This document shows positions 17,066 through 24,677 of a stretch of 56,550 nucleotides of DNA, one piece after another. The translations under genes were made by a program, and so were the position numbers. Source of the stretch: Bacteroidota bacterium (lineage in GTDB: Bacteria; Bacteroidota; Bacteroidia; Chitinophagales; Saprospiraceae); contig JAKQLF010000008.1 of assembly GCA_029567325.1 (NCBI GenBank), forward strand, positions 1 to 56,550, read 5' to 3'. The notes under the pieces are model-generated. The model searched no databases, had not been told where the DNA came from, and saw only the letters and a list, made by a program, of their open reading frames with translations. Every line of letters begins with the position of its first letter. Position 1 is the stretch's first letter.

Positions 17066-17929
17066 ATGATTTGGATTTCTTTAGCTGCTTTGGGCATACT
17101 TACCTTCTTTCTGACAACGCTACTTGCTGTGGGTCAAAAAAAGCTGTATGTTTTTGAAGATCCTCGCATTGATCAAGTGGAAGACATGTTGCCGCATGCC
17201 AATTGTGGTGCTTGTGGCCATCCGGGTTGTCGTCCTTTTGCCGAAGCTTTAGTCGCTGGGAAAGTGCTGCCAGGAAAATGTTCAGTGAGCACAGAAGAAG
17301 GACGAAATAAAATTGCTGCTTTCCTTGGTGTGGATGCTGGTTCTGAAGAAAAAAGAGTTGCTCGACTAGCCTGTGCAGGTGGAAGTAATGTGGCCATCAA
17401 TCGAGCAGCATACAGCGGTTTGCAAAGTTGCAAAGCAGCAAGTTTGGTTTCTGGCGGTGGGAAAGGTTGCTTTTGGGGTTGTTTGTGCATTGGCGATTGT
17501 GCGGTAGTTTGTGACTTCCACGCGATCACCATGAATGAATTTGGCTTGCCAGTAGTGGACGTTGACAAATGCACAGCATGCGGTGACTGCGTAGAAACTT
17601 GCCCCAAAGACTTGTTTTCCATCCACCCAATCAGCCACAAATTATGGGTCAATTGCAAAAATCAGGAAAAAGGCGATGGCATTCTGGAAGAATGTGAAGT
17701 GGCCTGTACAGCATGTGGACGTTGTGCCATGGATGCGCCTGGAGGACTCATTTCAATGGCTTATAATTTGCCAGTTATAGACTATCACTGCAAACACGAC
17801 ACTATGGTGCCCATCCAAAGATGCCCAACTGGTGCCATTGTTTACCTCGACGATCGCTTTGGGGCTATTAAGGGTGAGGAGAGCAAAAAGGTAATAAGGA
17901 AAGAAGGGAGAGAGATGGGAAGGAGTTAG
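17066..17929 (+). CDS. rnfB: Rnf complex subunit RnfB
   Basis: A 287-residue ferredoxin-accepting subunit. Residues 3-22 form the membrane anchor. The Fes domain follows with C47, C50, C55 and C72 (NCGACGHPGC..PGKC). Several cysteine clusters come after (CFWGCLCIGDCAVVC about 139-153; CTACGDCVETCP about 171-182; CTACGRC and QRCPTGAI further on), as in RnfB with multiple [4Fe-4S] centres. The ATG at 17066 is preferred to the earlier frame start at 17021 because it begins right before the anchor helix and 10 bp after the reductase stop. rnfB being last and separated from rnfC-A by two extra genes is a departure from the usual B-C-D-G-E-A order. Confidence 0.94.
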   Translation: MIWISLAALGILTFFLTTLLAVGQKKLYVFEDPRIDQVEDMLPHANCGACGHPGCRPFAEALVAGKVLPGKCSVSTEEGRNKIAAFLGVDAGSEEKRVARLACAGGSNVAINRAAYSGLQSCKAASLVSGGGKGCFWGCLCIGDCAVVCDFHAITMNEFGLPVVDVDKCTACGDCVETCPKDLFSIHPISHKLWVNCKNQEKGDGILEECEVACTACGRCAMDAPGGLISMAYNLPVIDYHCKHDTMVPIQRCPTGAIVYLDDRFGAIKGEESKKVIRKEGREMGRS

Positions 17930-17972
17930 AAAAGGTGTTTTTTAGAAATAAAAACTTCGCCAATTTTTCAAA

Positions 17973-18293
17973 TTATAAAATCGGCTCAGGATCTCCAATT
18001 GATGAAAATTCCCTTTTGGCAACTTGAGGAGTCATAATTATATGTTCACCCAATACTGCTTCCATTTTTGCGATACTTTTGAGGGTAAGATTGTGCATCC
18101 CCGAAAGCCATTTACTGATTTCAGCTTCTGATTTATTTAACCTGGTTGCCAGTTCTTTTTGAGTCCATCCCTTTTTATCTAAAAGATGTATGACTTGTTC
18201 TGAAATATCAAGATTTAAGTCAATATATCTTTCAATTTCTGGAGATGAAGGTTCTTCAAAAAATGATGCAACTATGCTACTTTCAGTATTCAT
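17973..18293 (-). CDS. XRE-family helix-turn-helix protein, probable antitoxin
   Basis: A 106-residue protein with an XRE/HigA-like helix-turn-helix at about residues 41-88 (KKGWTQKELATRLNKSEAEISKWLSG, here cited as positions 41-66 by its key residues). The N-terminal ~30 residues are polar and could be the toxin-binding arm. It lies 25 bp downstream of the 160-residue gene on the same strand, the toxin-first order typical of HigBA-like modules. It probably represses its own operon by binding the AT-rich palindrome upstream of the pair. Confidence 0.8.
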   Translation of the reverse strand: MNTESSIVASFFEEPSSPEIERYIDLNLDISEQVIHLLDKKGWTQKELATRLNKSEAEISKWLSGMHNLTLKSIAKMEAVLGEHIIMTPQVAKREFSSIGDPEPIL

Positions 18294-18318
18294 ATTTTAT
18301 GAATTTTATATTCGAAAA

Positions 18319-18801
18319 TTAAAATTGGATAATTATATTTTCAGGTACCAATCTCCCACTTTTATTAAAACTAAACACCTTTTGGTCATAAGCTTTTAAG
18401 ATTGCTTCGCTCAATATATTAGCCAATTCAAAGTGTGGTCTTACTATTGGGCAATCTTGGGCTGCGTGAATATTTTTTGTTTTCTCACCTCCATTAAAGA
18501 GAATAACAACACTTTCACTCAGGTGTAGGCAATACCATCTCAAACTACATGATTTATGGGAAATTTCAATTGGTGGAGGTAATGCATTCGCCTTCCTTTC
18601 CGGCCTAAACAAATAAGATCGGGCACCTCTTTTGTTTCCAATATTCTGAATCCAAGTTTTTAAAATCACCATGTGCTTGTGCTTCTTATTGTTTTCAATG
18701 AATTGAGTTCCTAAGGATGCAATTTCACCATTTATTCTAATTGTATAGAATATCACTTTCTGAAACTTGTAAAACTCTATAATAGTAGCAAAAGTACTCA
18801 T
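18319..18801 (-). CDS. Probable toxin-like partner of the XRE protein (unknown family)
   Basis: A 160-residue basic protein. The first half has alternating strands (KVIFYTIRING, GEIASLGTQFI), a helix, then RGARSYLFRPER; the second half has SLRWYCLHLSESVVILFNGGEKT, an Arg/Tyr-strand pattern that resembles the RelE/ParE or HigB core. The C-terminal HFELANILSEAI is helical. The gene is immediately followed by an XRE gene, and preceded by a palindrome. I recognise the gene arrangement more than the family, so toxin function is inferred. No promoter for the second gene alone is obvious. Confidence 0.6.
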   Translation of the reverse strand: MSTFATIIEFYKFQKVIFYTIRINGEIASLGTQFIENNKKHKHMVILKTWIQNIGNKRGARSYLFRPERKANALPPPIEISHKSCSLRWYCLHLSESVVILFNGGEKTKNIHAAQDCPIVRPHFELANILSEAILKAYDQKVFSFNKSGRLVPENIIIQF

Positions 18802-18822
18802 TTTTCTCAGGTTTAATTGAAA

Positions 18823-18844
18823 TAATTAACTTATAAATTAATTA
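18823..18844. promoter_or_regulatory. AT-rich palindrome, candidate autoregulatory operator
   Basis: A 22-bp near-perfect palindrome with TAATTAA at one end and TTAATTA at the other and one mismatched pair, 22 bp upstream of the toxin-like start on the minus strand. XRE antitoxins commonly bind such sites. The remaining sequence to 19146 is very AT-rich with nothing else recognisable. Confidence 0.4.
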
Positions 18845-19146
18845 TTAGTTGAATTTATATTTATAACATATATATACTATTGATTAACATTGGCATATAA
18901 TTTTATAGTAATAAGAAGATTTGTTTCCCTCTTTAAGGTTGATTTTCAGCAATTCTTCATTCTCCGTTGGTCTTCTTAACAATAACAAATATAAATATTG
19001 TTTGAAATTTAAGAACTATTAATTTAAAAAGTCAAGTAAAAATAAGTAGTCTTATTGTAAGTGTTAAAGCATTAGTCAAACATTTAGGCACCATATAAAC
19101 TAATAAGCAAATAGTTTCTCTTTAATCCAACTTCCTAAATTGGAAA

Positions 19147-20946
19147 TCAATAAATAACCGGCAACACAATCTTCACCATTACACCCTTTCCTTGCCCATC
19201 ATTTTCAATGCTGAAAGTGGCATCCGATTTTAATTTGAGATTCAGCAAATAAATTCTGTCGGTGACTATTTGTTTGGCTCGGCTGATGTAGGGTTTTGAT
19301 TTTTCTATCTGATTGTTGAGACCACGGCCATTGTCTTTGATTTCTATTTCAGTTCTGTTTTGGACGGTCTTGAAAGTAATTTTCAGATCTCCTTTGTAAT
19401 CAATGTTGGCAAAACCGTGTTCTATGGAGTTTTCAATAAAAGGTTGGATGATCATTGAAGGCATGAGGACATCGTCTGGATTTTCAATTAAATTTTGAAT
19501 TTGATAGTTGAATTTATCTGGAAAACGCATGACTTGCAGCTTGAGATATTCTTCTAGAAAATCAATTTCCTGGTGAATAGTGACGTATTCTCGATAGGAA
19601 TTTTCCAGAGTTTCGCGCATTATGTAAGAAAATTTGGACAGGTTTTCGGCGATCGACATATTATCTGTTTCATTGAGTGCAAAACTTTGCAAAGATGCAA
19701 GTGCATTGAAAAAGAAATGTGGATTCATACGAGCTCTATTGAGTCTTTGCTCGGTTTCCAAAATCAATTTTTTGTTTTTTAAATCTTTGTGTCGGAAAAA
19801 CAAATAAGCAATGACCAATGCTCCCAACGATAATGCCAGTAACAATAAATAAAACAGTTGATTTCTCCGTAAATCAGAAATGGTTAAATTACTTTTGGCT
19901 TGGGCAGCTTTTGATTCCAAACTGGCAATTTTGGAAATATTATCAATATCATTCAAGCTGTCTTTAAAGGTGTAATATTTTTTAGAAAAAGTGAATGCAC
20001 CTTGGTAATCACCCATTTTTTCTAATATTTCTGATTGGATTTTATAACCATTCATCATCTGCGGAATGGCACCCAATTTTTCATGATAAAAAATGGAACT
20101 ATCTAAATGCATTTTTGCCGACTTCAATTCGTTTGTCCTCAAGAATATTTCACCTAAATCCTGGTGATTAATTCCCAACTCTGGAAGATCTTCCTCCAGA
20201 CAATTAGACAAATTCTCATATAGATATTTTTTTGCTGCTTCCCACTCCGCTTTATGAATGTGAAGACTAGCTAATCTTGTATTGACCAAAAATTGCGTCT
20301 TTCTGGGGGTAGGAATGATTTGACTCAACCTTAGGGTTTCGTTGCATAAACTTTCGAATGTATCTAAGTATTTTTTGTCACCAGTGTCTTCATATTCATG
20401 TAAAAACAACTGTGCCAATCTGGTATACAACAAAACTTTTTCTTCATCATTTTTCAATTTCGGAATCAAGATTTTTGCCTCCTCAATCTTTTCCAGTTTT
20501 TGCTCCCTTAAGACCATTCTATCATAAATCTTGGCAATTTGCAGGATAGATTTCACCAGTTTGGTACTATCTTTTTTACTTTCATAGAAATCTCTGAGTG
20601 AAATATTTATTTCTAGTGATTCGTCAAATTTGGATTGAAAAGTGTAAGCCTGATCCAATCTGCTTAACAAAGTGACGTTGATTGGCTCATTACACTTACT
20701 TTTTTTATACAAATTAATTGCACTTTTAATTTGATTTTCGGCTGCTGCATAGTTCCGATCTTTTATTTTCAAATTATAAACCTCTAATAAATAATATATC
20801 TGACAAATTTCATCTTTGGATTTTTCAAAATGCGTAAATGCATTGGTCGTTCTGATGGTGTCTATTACTTCACAGCTACATTTATCTTGACCAATGGCCA
20901 GGAAATGCAACAAAAAAAAGAACATAATTAGTACAGCCTTATTCAT
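19147..20946 (-). CDS. LytS-type sensor histidine kinase with TPR sensor region
   Basis: A 599-residue membrane protein: signal peptide (about 1-19), a periplasmic tetratricopeptide-like helical region (about 60-330), a coiled segment, one membrane helix (about 365-387) and a cytoplasmic LytS-type kinase. The His-kinase box is MNPHFFFNALASLQ with His410; the ATPase has PFIENSIEHGF and IKDNGRGL. This is the TPR-LytS type common in Bacteroidota. The likely partner is the LytTR regulator at 23351-24115, separated by two exported-protein genes on the same strand. A TAnnTTTG -7 element lies 24 bp upstream of the start. Confidence 0.9.
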   Translation of the reverse strand: MNKAVLIMFFFLLHFLAIGQDKCSCEVIDTIRTTNAFTHFEKSKDEICQIYYLLEVYNLKIKDRNYAAAENQIKSAINLYKKSKCNEPINVTLLSRLDQAYTFQSKFDESLEINISLRDFYESKKDSTKLVKSILQIAKIYDRMVLREQKLEKIEEAKILIPKLKNDEEKVLLYTRLAQLFLHEYEDTGDKKYLDTFESLCNETLRLSQIIPTPRKTQFLVNTRLASLHIHKAEWEAAKKYLYENLSNCLEEDLPELGINHQDLGEIFLRTNELKSAKMHLDSSIFYHEKLGAIPQMMNGYKIQSEILEKMGDYQGAFTFSKKYYTFKDSLNDIDNISKIASLESKAAQAKSNLTISDLRRNQLFYLLLLALSLGALVIAYLFFRHKDLKNKKLILETEQRLNRARMNPHFFFNALASLQSFALNETDNMSIAENLSKFSYIMRETLENSYREYVTIHQEIDFLEEYLKLQVMRFPDKFNYQIQNLIENPDDVLMPSMIIQPFIENSIEHGFANIDYKGDLKITFKTVQNRTEIEIKDNGRGLNNQIEKSKPYISRAKQIVTDRIYLLNLKLKSDATFSIENDGQGKGVMVKIVLPVIY

Positions 20947-20969
20947 AAAATTGAAAATGTATGCAGATA

Positions 20970-20977
20970 CAAAAATA
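20970..20977 (-). promoter_or_regulatory. -7 element TATTTTTG upstream of the LytS gene
   Basis: Read on the minus strand this is TATTTTTG, an exact TAnnTTTG match, 24 bp before the kinase ATG. No clear TTG -33 box is seen at the usual spacing, so the promoter may need an activator. Confidence 0.45.
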
Positions 20978-21055
20978 CACTTGTATGTGATTAAATTATT
21001 GAAATGGAAATTTGGGGTTAATAAAAATTAACTATAAAGTAGCAGTGAGTTTTTT

Positions 21056-22333
21056 TTACATTTTGGATTTTTTGATGTAGTGATAATTTGGCCCTTGCTC
21101 CAGTAACGTGAACGGATCACTGTGTTGCGATCTGTCAGCCCTTGGATCAGGTACAAACTTCCCATTTTTGATGGTAAAATCATATTTATTTTTAATGACA
21201 CCACCAGGTTTGAAAATTTCTGTGACCACAGAATAATTGCCGTCTGTCATATCATTGGTATATACATAGTCGTGAGCATGATTTTCATTGATCCTTCTAT
21301 TGACAGGCGGAAAGGCATAAAAAGGATTCTGATTTCTTACCCAACGCCCATTTTCTGTAAAAACAGAACCTTTTATCAGCGTCATCTGTGGGGTTTGTGC
21401 ATCAAAATTTCCAATAACTTTTCCGTTGCGCATCAACCTTGCCGTGTATGGATATTCCATTCTTTCATCCCACTTGGTTTGATTGGTAATTTTGGCATCC
21501 CTTTCTGGCAAATAATGACTAAAAATAAAATCGCCATCACTATTATATTCCACCCTACCCCAATCTTCCCAAGCGCTTCTCATAAAATAAAGTTGCTTGA
21601 GCGGTGCGTATGGATCTTTGTTGCTCACTTTTTCAATGGTTATTGGAAAAGTGTAAAAGTGGTTTTCGTTGATGTAAAATTTCAAATCATAACTACCCTC
21701 AAAAAGTTTAATGAAGGAAGGATACAAAGGATCAGTCCCTCTATCATCCAATTTCATTCTGAAAGCAGGTAGCAATTCTGGCTCGGCACGAAAATAAAAA
21801 GCCCCTTTTTTCTCTCCATTTTGTTTATCAATTACATCCAAACGAAGCGGGGGTGGATAATAAGAATCATATTTATTGTAGTTCATCGCTTGTCCTTTGA
21901 CGTCTCTTTCTGGTAAAAACAAAGCAAACAAACCATGAGGTCTGAAGTAACCCGAAGAAGCATCATAATACAAATAATCTTGATCCAATAAACTATACCA
22001 AGCAATGGCAGGAGACAGCACAGCACTGCTCATGTCCGCAATTTGTATCGTTGACTCTGGCTTTGCATTTTTATCCTTTGTTGTGGGCGCAGGAATATTT
22101 CGATCTCTTGTTCGCTCGGTGCTAGGCGAATTTCTAGTTTCATTGGCTGCTGGTTTTTCACTGGGAACAGGAATTGCCTTGGTTGGCTCCGGAGTTGATT
22201 GGGGTTTAGTAGGCTCTGCTTCCTTTTTAGTAGCTTCCTTTGCCTTTTTTACCAAATTACCCAATTGGCAATACATAGGGTTATGCAAGGCGATCAGCAA
22301 AATAAAAAGCGATAAAAACTTTAGATTTTTCAT
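21056..22333 (-). CDS. Exported protein of unknown function
   Basis: A 425-residue protein with a signal peptide (about residues 1-22, cleavage near MYCQLG). A lysine/proline/threonine-rich linker (about 30-95) follows, then a globular region of about 330 residues rich in aromatic residues, with several beta-type stretches (DQDYLYYDASSGYF, YDLKFYINENHFYTF, DYVYTNDMTDGNYSV). No catalytic motif or known domain is recognised. It lies between the LytS kinase and a lipoprotein gene, all on the minus strand. A TTG-N17-TATTTTTA promoter-like pair precedes the ATG. Confidence 0.75.
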   Translation of the reverse strand: MKNLKFLSLFILLIALHNPMYCQLGNLVKKAKEATKKEAEPTKPQSTPEPTKAIPVPSEKPAANETRNSPSTERTRDRNIPAPTTKDKNAKPESTIQIADMSSAVLSPAIAWYSLLDQDYLYYDASSGYFRPHGLFALFLPERDVKGQAMNYNKYDSYYPPPLRLDVIDKQNGEKKGAFYFRAEPELLPAFRMKLDDRGTDPLYPSFIKLFEGSYDLKFYINENHFYTFPITIEKVSNKDPYAPLKQLYFMRSAWEDWGRVEYNSDGDFIFSHYLPERDAKITNQTKWDERMEYPYTARLMRNGKVIGNFDAQTPQMTLIKGSVFTENGRWVRNQNPFYAFPPVNRRINENHAHDYVYTNDMTDGNYSVVTEIFKPGGVIKNKYDFTIKNGKFVPDPRADRSQHSDPFTLLEQGPNYHYIKKSKM

Positions 22334-22454
22334 TTTATTAAATTAATATTTAAGGTAAAAATAGTCGCCACTTTCAAATACAATTGTTGGAGTTTAATAA
22401 GTGTATTGCTTCTAGACACAACTTTGCTTATCACTTTAATAAATGCATGCTAGT

Positions 22455-22491
22455 TAAAAACAAAAACCCTTACCGATCAAGTCAGTAAGGG
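22455..22491 (-). terminator. Rho-independent terminator after the lipoprotein gene
   Basis: Arms CCCTTAC (22467-22473) and GTAAGGG (22485-22491); on the minus strand the stem is followed by a T-rich run (TTTTTG TTTTT). It lies 50 bp past the stop of the lipoprotein gene at 22542. Confidence 0.65.
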
Positions 22492-22541
22492 CGAAACGGG
22501 GTCATTCAAAATCAATCTTTATGTAAATACTTATGGGATTT

Positions 22542-23027
22542 TTATTTTATTTTTATATCAAACTTGCCATTGCTTACAGTTTTCTTGTTACCAGTAGCAT
22601 CTACCGCAACGAATGAAAAAGTACCTTTGATCTTTGAACTAGTTTTTTCGGTAATTTCTAGACTTCCACTACCACCTGGAAAGTTTGAATTGAATAATTT
22701 TCCCGTTCCAGTTTCAAGAATATTTCCACTACCAGCTTTGTCTGTTCCGAGATCGTACTTGCCTACTGTTGGCTCCGCACTTAGAGAAATATAGACATTT
22801 TTAAATCCGCTTTTGGTTTGATCTTCGCTGCCGTAGATGGCAAATATGTCTGAAGCTACTTTCTGGGCAAAAGCGAATTGCCCGCTTATTTTGTGAGCTG
22901 CCCCATCAATGGTACATTCAAAAGTGTCACCACCTCCTCCGCTATCTCCTCCTGCCTCATCGTCTTTGCCACATGAAATGAGCACCAAACTGATCAACAA
23001 TAAAACTAATGATTTTGTAATTTGCAT
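22542..23027 (-). CDS. Lipoprotein of unknown function
   Basis: A 161-residue lipoprotein: signal peptide ending in a lipobox (VLISCGKDD, lipidated Cys19), a Gly/Asp-rich spacer, then a small beta-rich domain (about residues 36-160) of the type found in many Bacteroidota DUF6252-like lipoproteins (binding-type sandwich with conserved small strands). No catalytic residues are apparent. It is followed by a terminator. Confidence 0.75.
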   Translation of the reverse strand: MQITKSLVLLLISLVLISCGKDDEAGGDSGGGGDTFECTIDGAAHKISGQFAFAQKVASDIFAIYGSEDQTKSGFKNVYISLSAEPTVGKYDLGTDKAGSGNILETGTGKLFNSNFPGGSGSLEITEKTSSKIKGTFSFVAVDATGNKKTVSNGKFDIKIK

Positions 23028-23204
23028 TTTGATTTAATTAAAAAGTTTAAAATAATTTCAATGCAAATTTGAATGATTCCAATGTGCTAGGTAGGTGTGG
23101 ATTTATAAGTGTATGATTTCAATTAATACTAGTTACAATTAATTTAATTTATAATTGATCCCATTTATTTCATGCCAATTTTTTGCGGCCATCCACAATT
23201 TCGT

Positions 23205-23325
23205 GTTAAATACCGCAGAGGCGTTAAATATTATAGCCATGGATGAAGTCCATGACAATAATGAAACTAGCATATGATTTTGGCGGGATTTTTTGGCCTA
23301 GGTTTTAAAAAATCCCAACACCCAA
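23205..23325. repeat. Dispersed repeat element, copy A
   Basis: Shares with 28620-28745 the sequence blocks TTAAATACC, AGAGG(C/G)GTTAAATATTA, CCATGGATGAAGTCCATG and GATTTTGGCGGGATTTTTGG in the same order. The inner palindrome is CCATGGA/TCCATGG (broken in this copy). There is no gene. Nothing else is seen between 23028 and 23350. Confidence 0.6.
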
Positions 23326-23350
23326 TTTAAGAATTCATGGAATGCACCTA

Positions 23351-24115
23351 TCAACTAAGATAGAGTTTTTCAATAGCAGTAAGAATTTCATCTTTTTTTC
23401 TGAACGAGATAGGAATTTGTACATTGTTTTCAAGATGGATAATCAAACCTTCTGTTTTATCGATGGATTTAATTTTACCCAAATTGACTAAGAAACTATG
23501 ATGACACCTTACGAAATTAAAAACACCCAATAATTCCTCATATTCTTTTAAGTTTTTGGAAACGGTAATTTCCTTATCATTTTCTATGAAAAACGTGGTG
23601 TAAGGCCCATTGGCTTCGCAGTATAAAATATCTTTAATTTTTGTTATTTTAATTCCATTGATGTCTTTCAGGGCAATTTTTTGATCTTGCGATTGATTTT
23701 TATTGATCGAATCCATCAGGATTTGGATTTGACCTCTTAAGTTAATTTTATGGATATTTTCTTTGGCCTTTTGCAAAGCATTGTTCAACAATGAAGGGCT
23801 CACTGGTTTTAAAAGATAATCCAAAGCACTGCACTCAAAAGCCTTCAATGCATAGTGATTGTGCGCAGTTGTGAAAATCAATTGAGTTTCGATGTCTTTT
23901 ATTTCTTTAAAAATATCAAAAGCCAATCCGTCATCCAATTCAATATCGAGAAAAAGGATATCTGGTTCTAATTTTTGAATGGCATCTATCCCAGTACGGA
24001 CGCCCTCTGCCTCAAAAATCTCATATTGTTCTGGCGTAGTGAAATGTTCAATCATTTTCACCATGGCTTTCCTGATAGGGAGTTCGTTGTCTATGACCAG
24101 AATTTTCGTTTTCAA
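23351..24115 (-). CDS. LytTR-family response regulator
   Basis: A 254-residue regulator: receiver domain (residues 1-120) with phospho-acceptor Asp57 (LFLDIELDDG) and conserved Lys in YLLKPVSP, then a LytTR DNA-binding domain (about 150-253; IKDILYCEANGPYTTFFIEN, FVRCHHSFLVNLGKI). The start is a TTG at 24115; no in-frame ATG lies before an upstream stop codon, and the receiver's first strand begins right there. It is the probable partner of the LytS kinase 2.4 kb downstream on the same strand. Confidence 0.9.
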   Translation of the reverse strand: MKTKILVIDNELPIRKAMVKMIEHFTTPEQYEIFEAEGVRTGIDAIQKLEPDILFLDIELDDGLAFDIFKEIKDIETQLIFTTAHNHYALKAFECSALDYLLKPVSPSLLNNALQKAKENIHKINLRGQIQILMDSINKNQSQDQKIALKDINGIKITKIKDILYCEANGPYTTFFIENDKEITVSKNLKEYEELLGVFNFVRCHHSFLVNLGKIKSIDKTEGLIIHLENNVQIPISFRKKDEILTAIEKLYLS

Positions 24116-24192
24116 CAGTGTGATTTTTATGTGAAATTAATGTTTCCATTGTTCCAAAAGTAATTTACCACTTCAAAAATTACTTCCACAAG

Positions 24193-24234
24193 AAAAAACC
24201 TCGTGGCCTGAACACTGGGTCACAAGCCACGAGG
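24193..24234 (-). terminator. Rho-independent terminator
   Basis: Perfect 9-bp arms CCTCGTGGC (24199-24207) and GCCACGAGG (24226-24234), followed on the minus strand by TTTTTT. It could end transcripts from the T9SS gene at 24678-26300. Directly next to it (24235-24270) is a short run of GAGCTTCGAGCATCGAGC repeats. Confidence 0.6.
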
Positions 24235-24306
24235 GTGGCGAGCTTCGAGCATCGAGCTTCGAGCTTGCTACAATTTTTTCTTTAGAATCCATTTACAAAT
24301 TAATTT

Positions 24307-24675
24307 GAATTCCCACCTGTCCCTGCTTCTGCAAGGGATTGAACTCCCACGTGTCCCTGCTTCTGCAAGGGATTGGATTCTCATTGACCCCCTATTGCCC
24401 ATTGCGCCCCCTTGCAAAAGAAGGGACAGGTTGCAGGCATTGGGTCCGCAGGACATTGAATTCCCATTGAATTCCCATTGGATTCCTATTGAACTCCCAT
24501 TGAATTCCCACATGTCCCTGCTTCTGCAAGGGATTGAACTCCCACGTGTCCCTGCTTCTGCAAGGGATTGAACTCTCATTGAAATCTAATTGACCTCTAT
24601 TGCCAATTGCGCCCCTGGCATTGGGTCCGCAGGACATTGAACTCCCATTGAACTCCGATTGAACTCCTATTGAAT
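24307..24675. repeat. Composite repeat: tandem duplication with 11-bp and 34-bp units
   Basis: A block starting at 24307 (about 195 bp) is duplicated from 24502 (about 175 bp). Each copy starts with two 34-bp units of CCTGCTTCTGCAAGGGATTG type and ends in an 11-bp run of ATTGAA(C/T)TCCC (about 24457-24512 and 24637-24680). In the first copy a 22-bp near-perfect inverted repeat pairs 24316-24337 with 24409-24430; the second copy lost this inverted part. Translations of this block are repeat artefacts. It sits just past the stop of the T9SS gene. Confidence 0.75.
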
Positions 24676-24677
24676 TC

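Noticed and set aside
17173-17658. 161-residue open frame on the minus strand
   Set aside because: It lies fully antisense to rnfB, has low-complexity composition (Pro, Gln, Ser) and is explained by rnfB codon use.
21122-21772. 216-residue open frame on the plus strand
   Set aside because: It is antisense to the exported-protein gene, which has a signal peptide and typical composition; the plus frame has an Ile/Phe/His-rich sequence with no domain.
24305-24637. Overlapping open frames on both strands
   Set aside because: They are translations of the 11-bp and 34-bp repeats and have repetitive sequence with no protein features.
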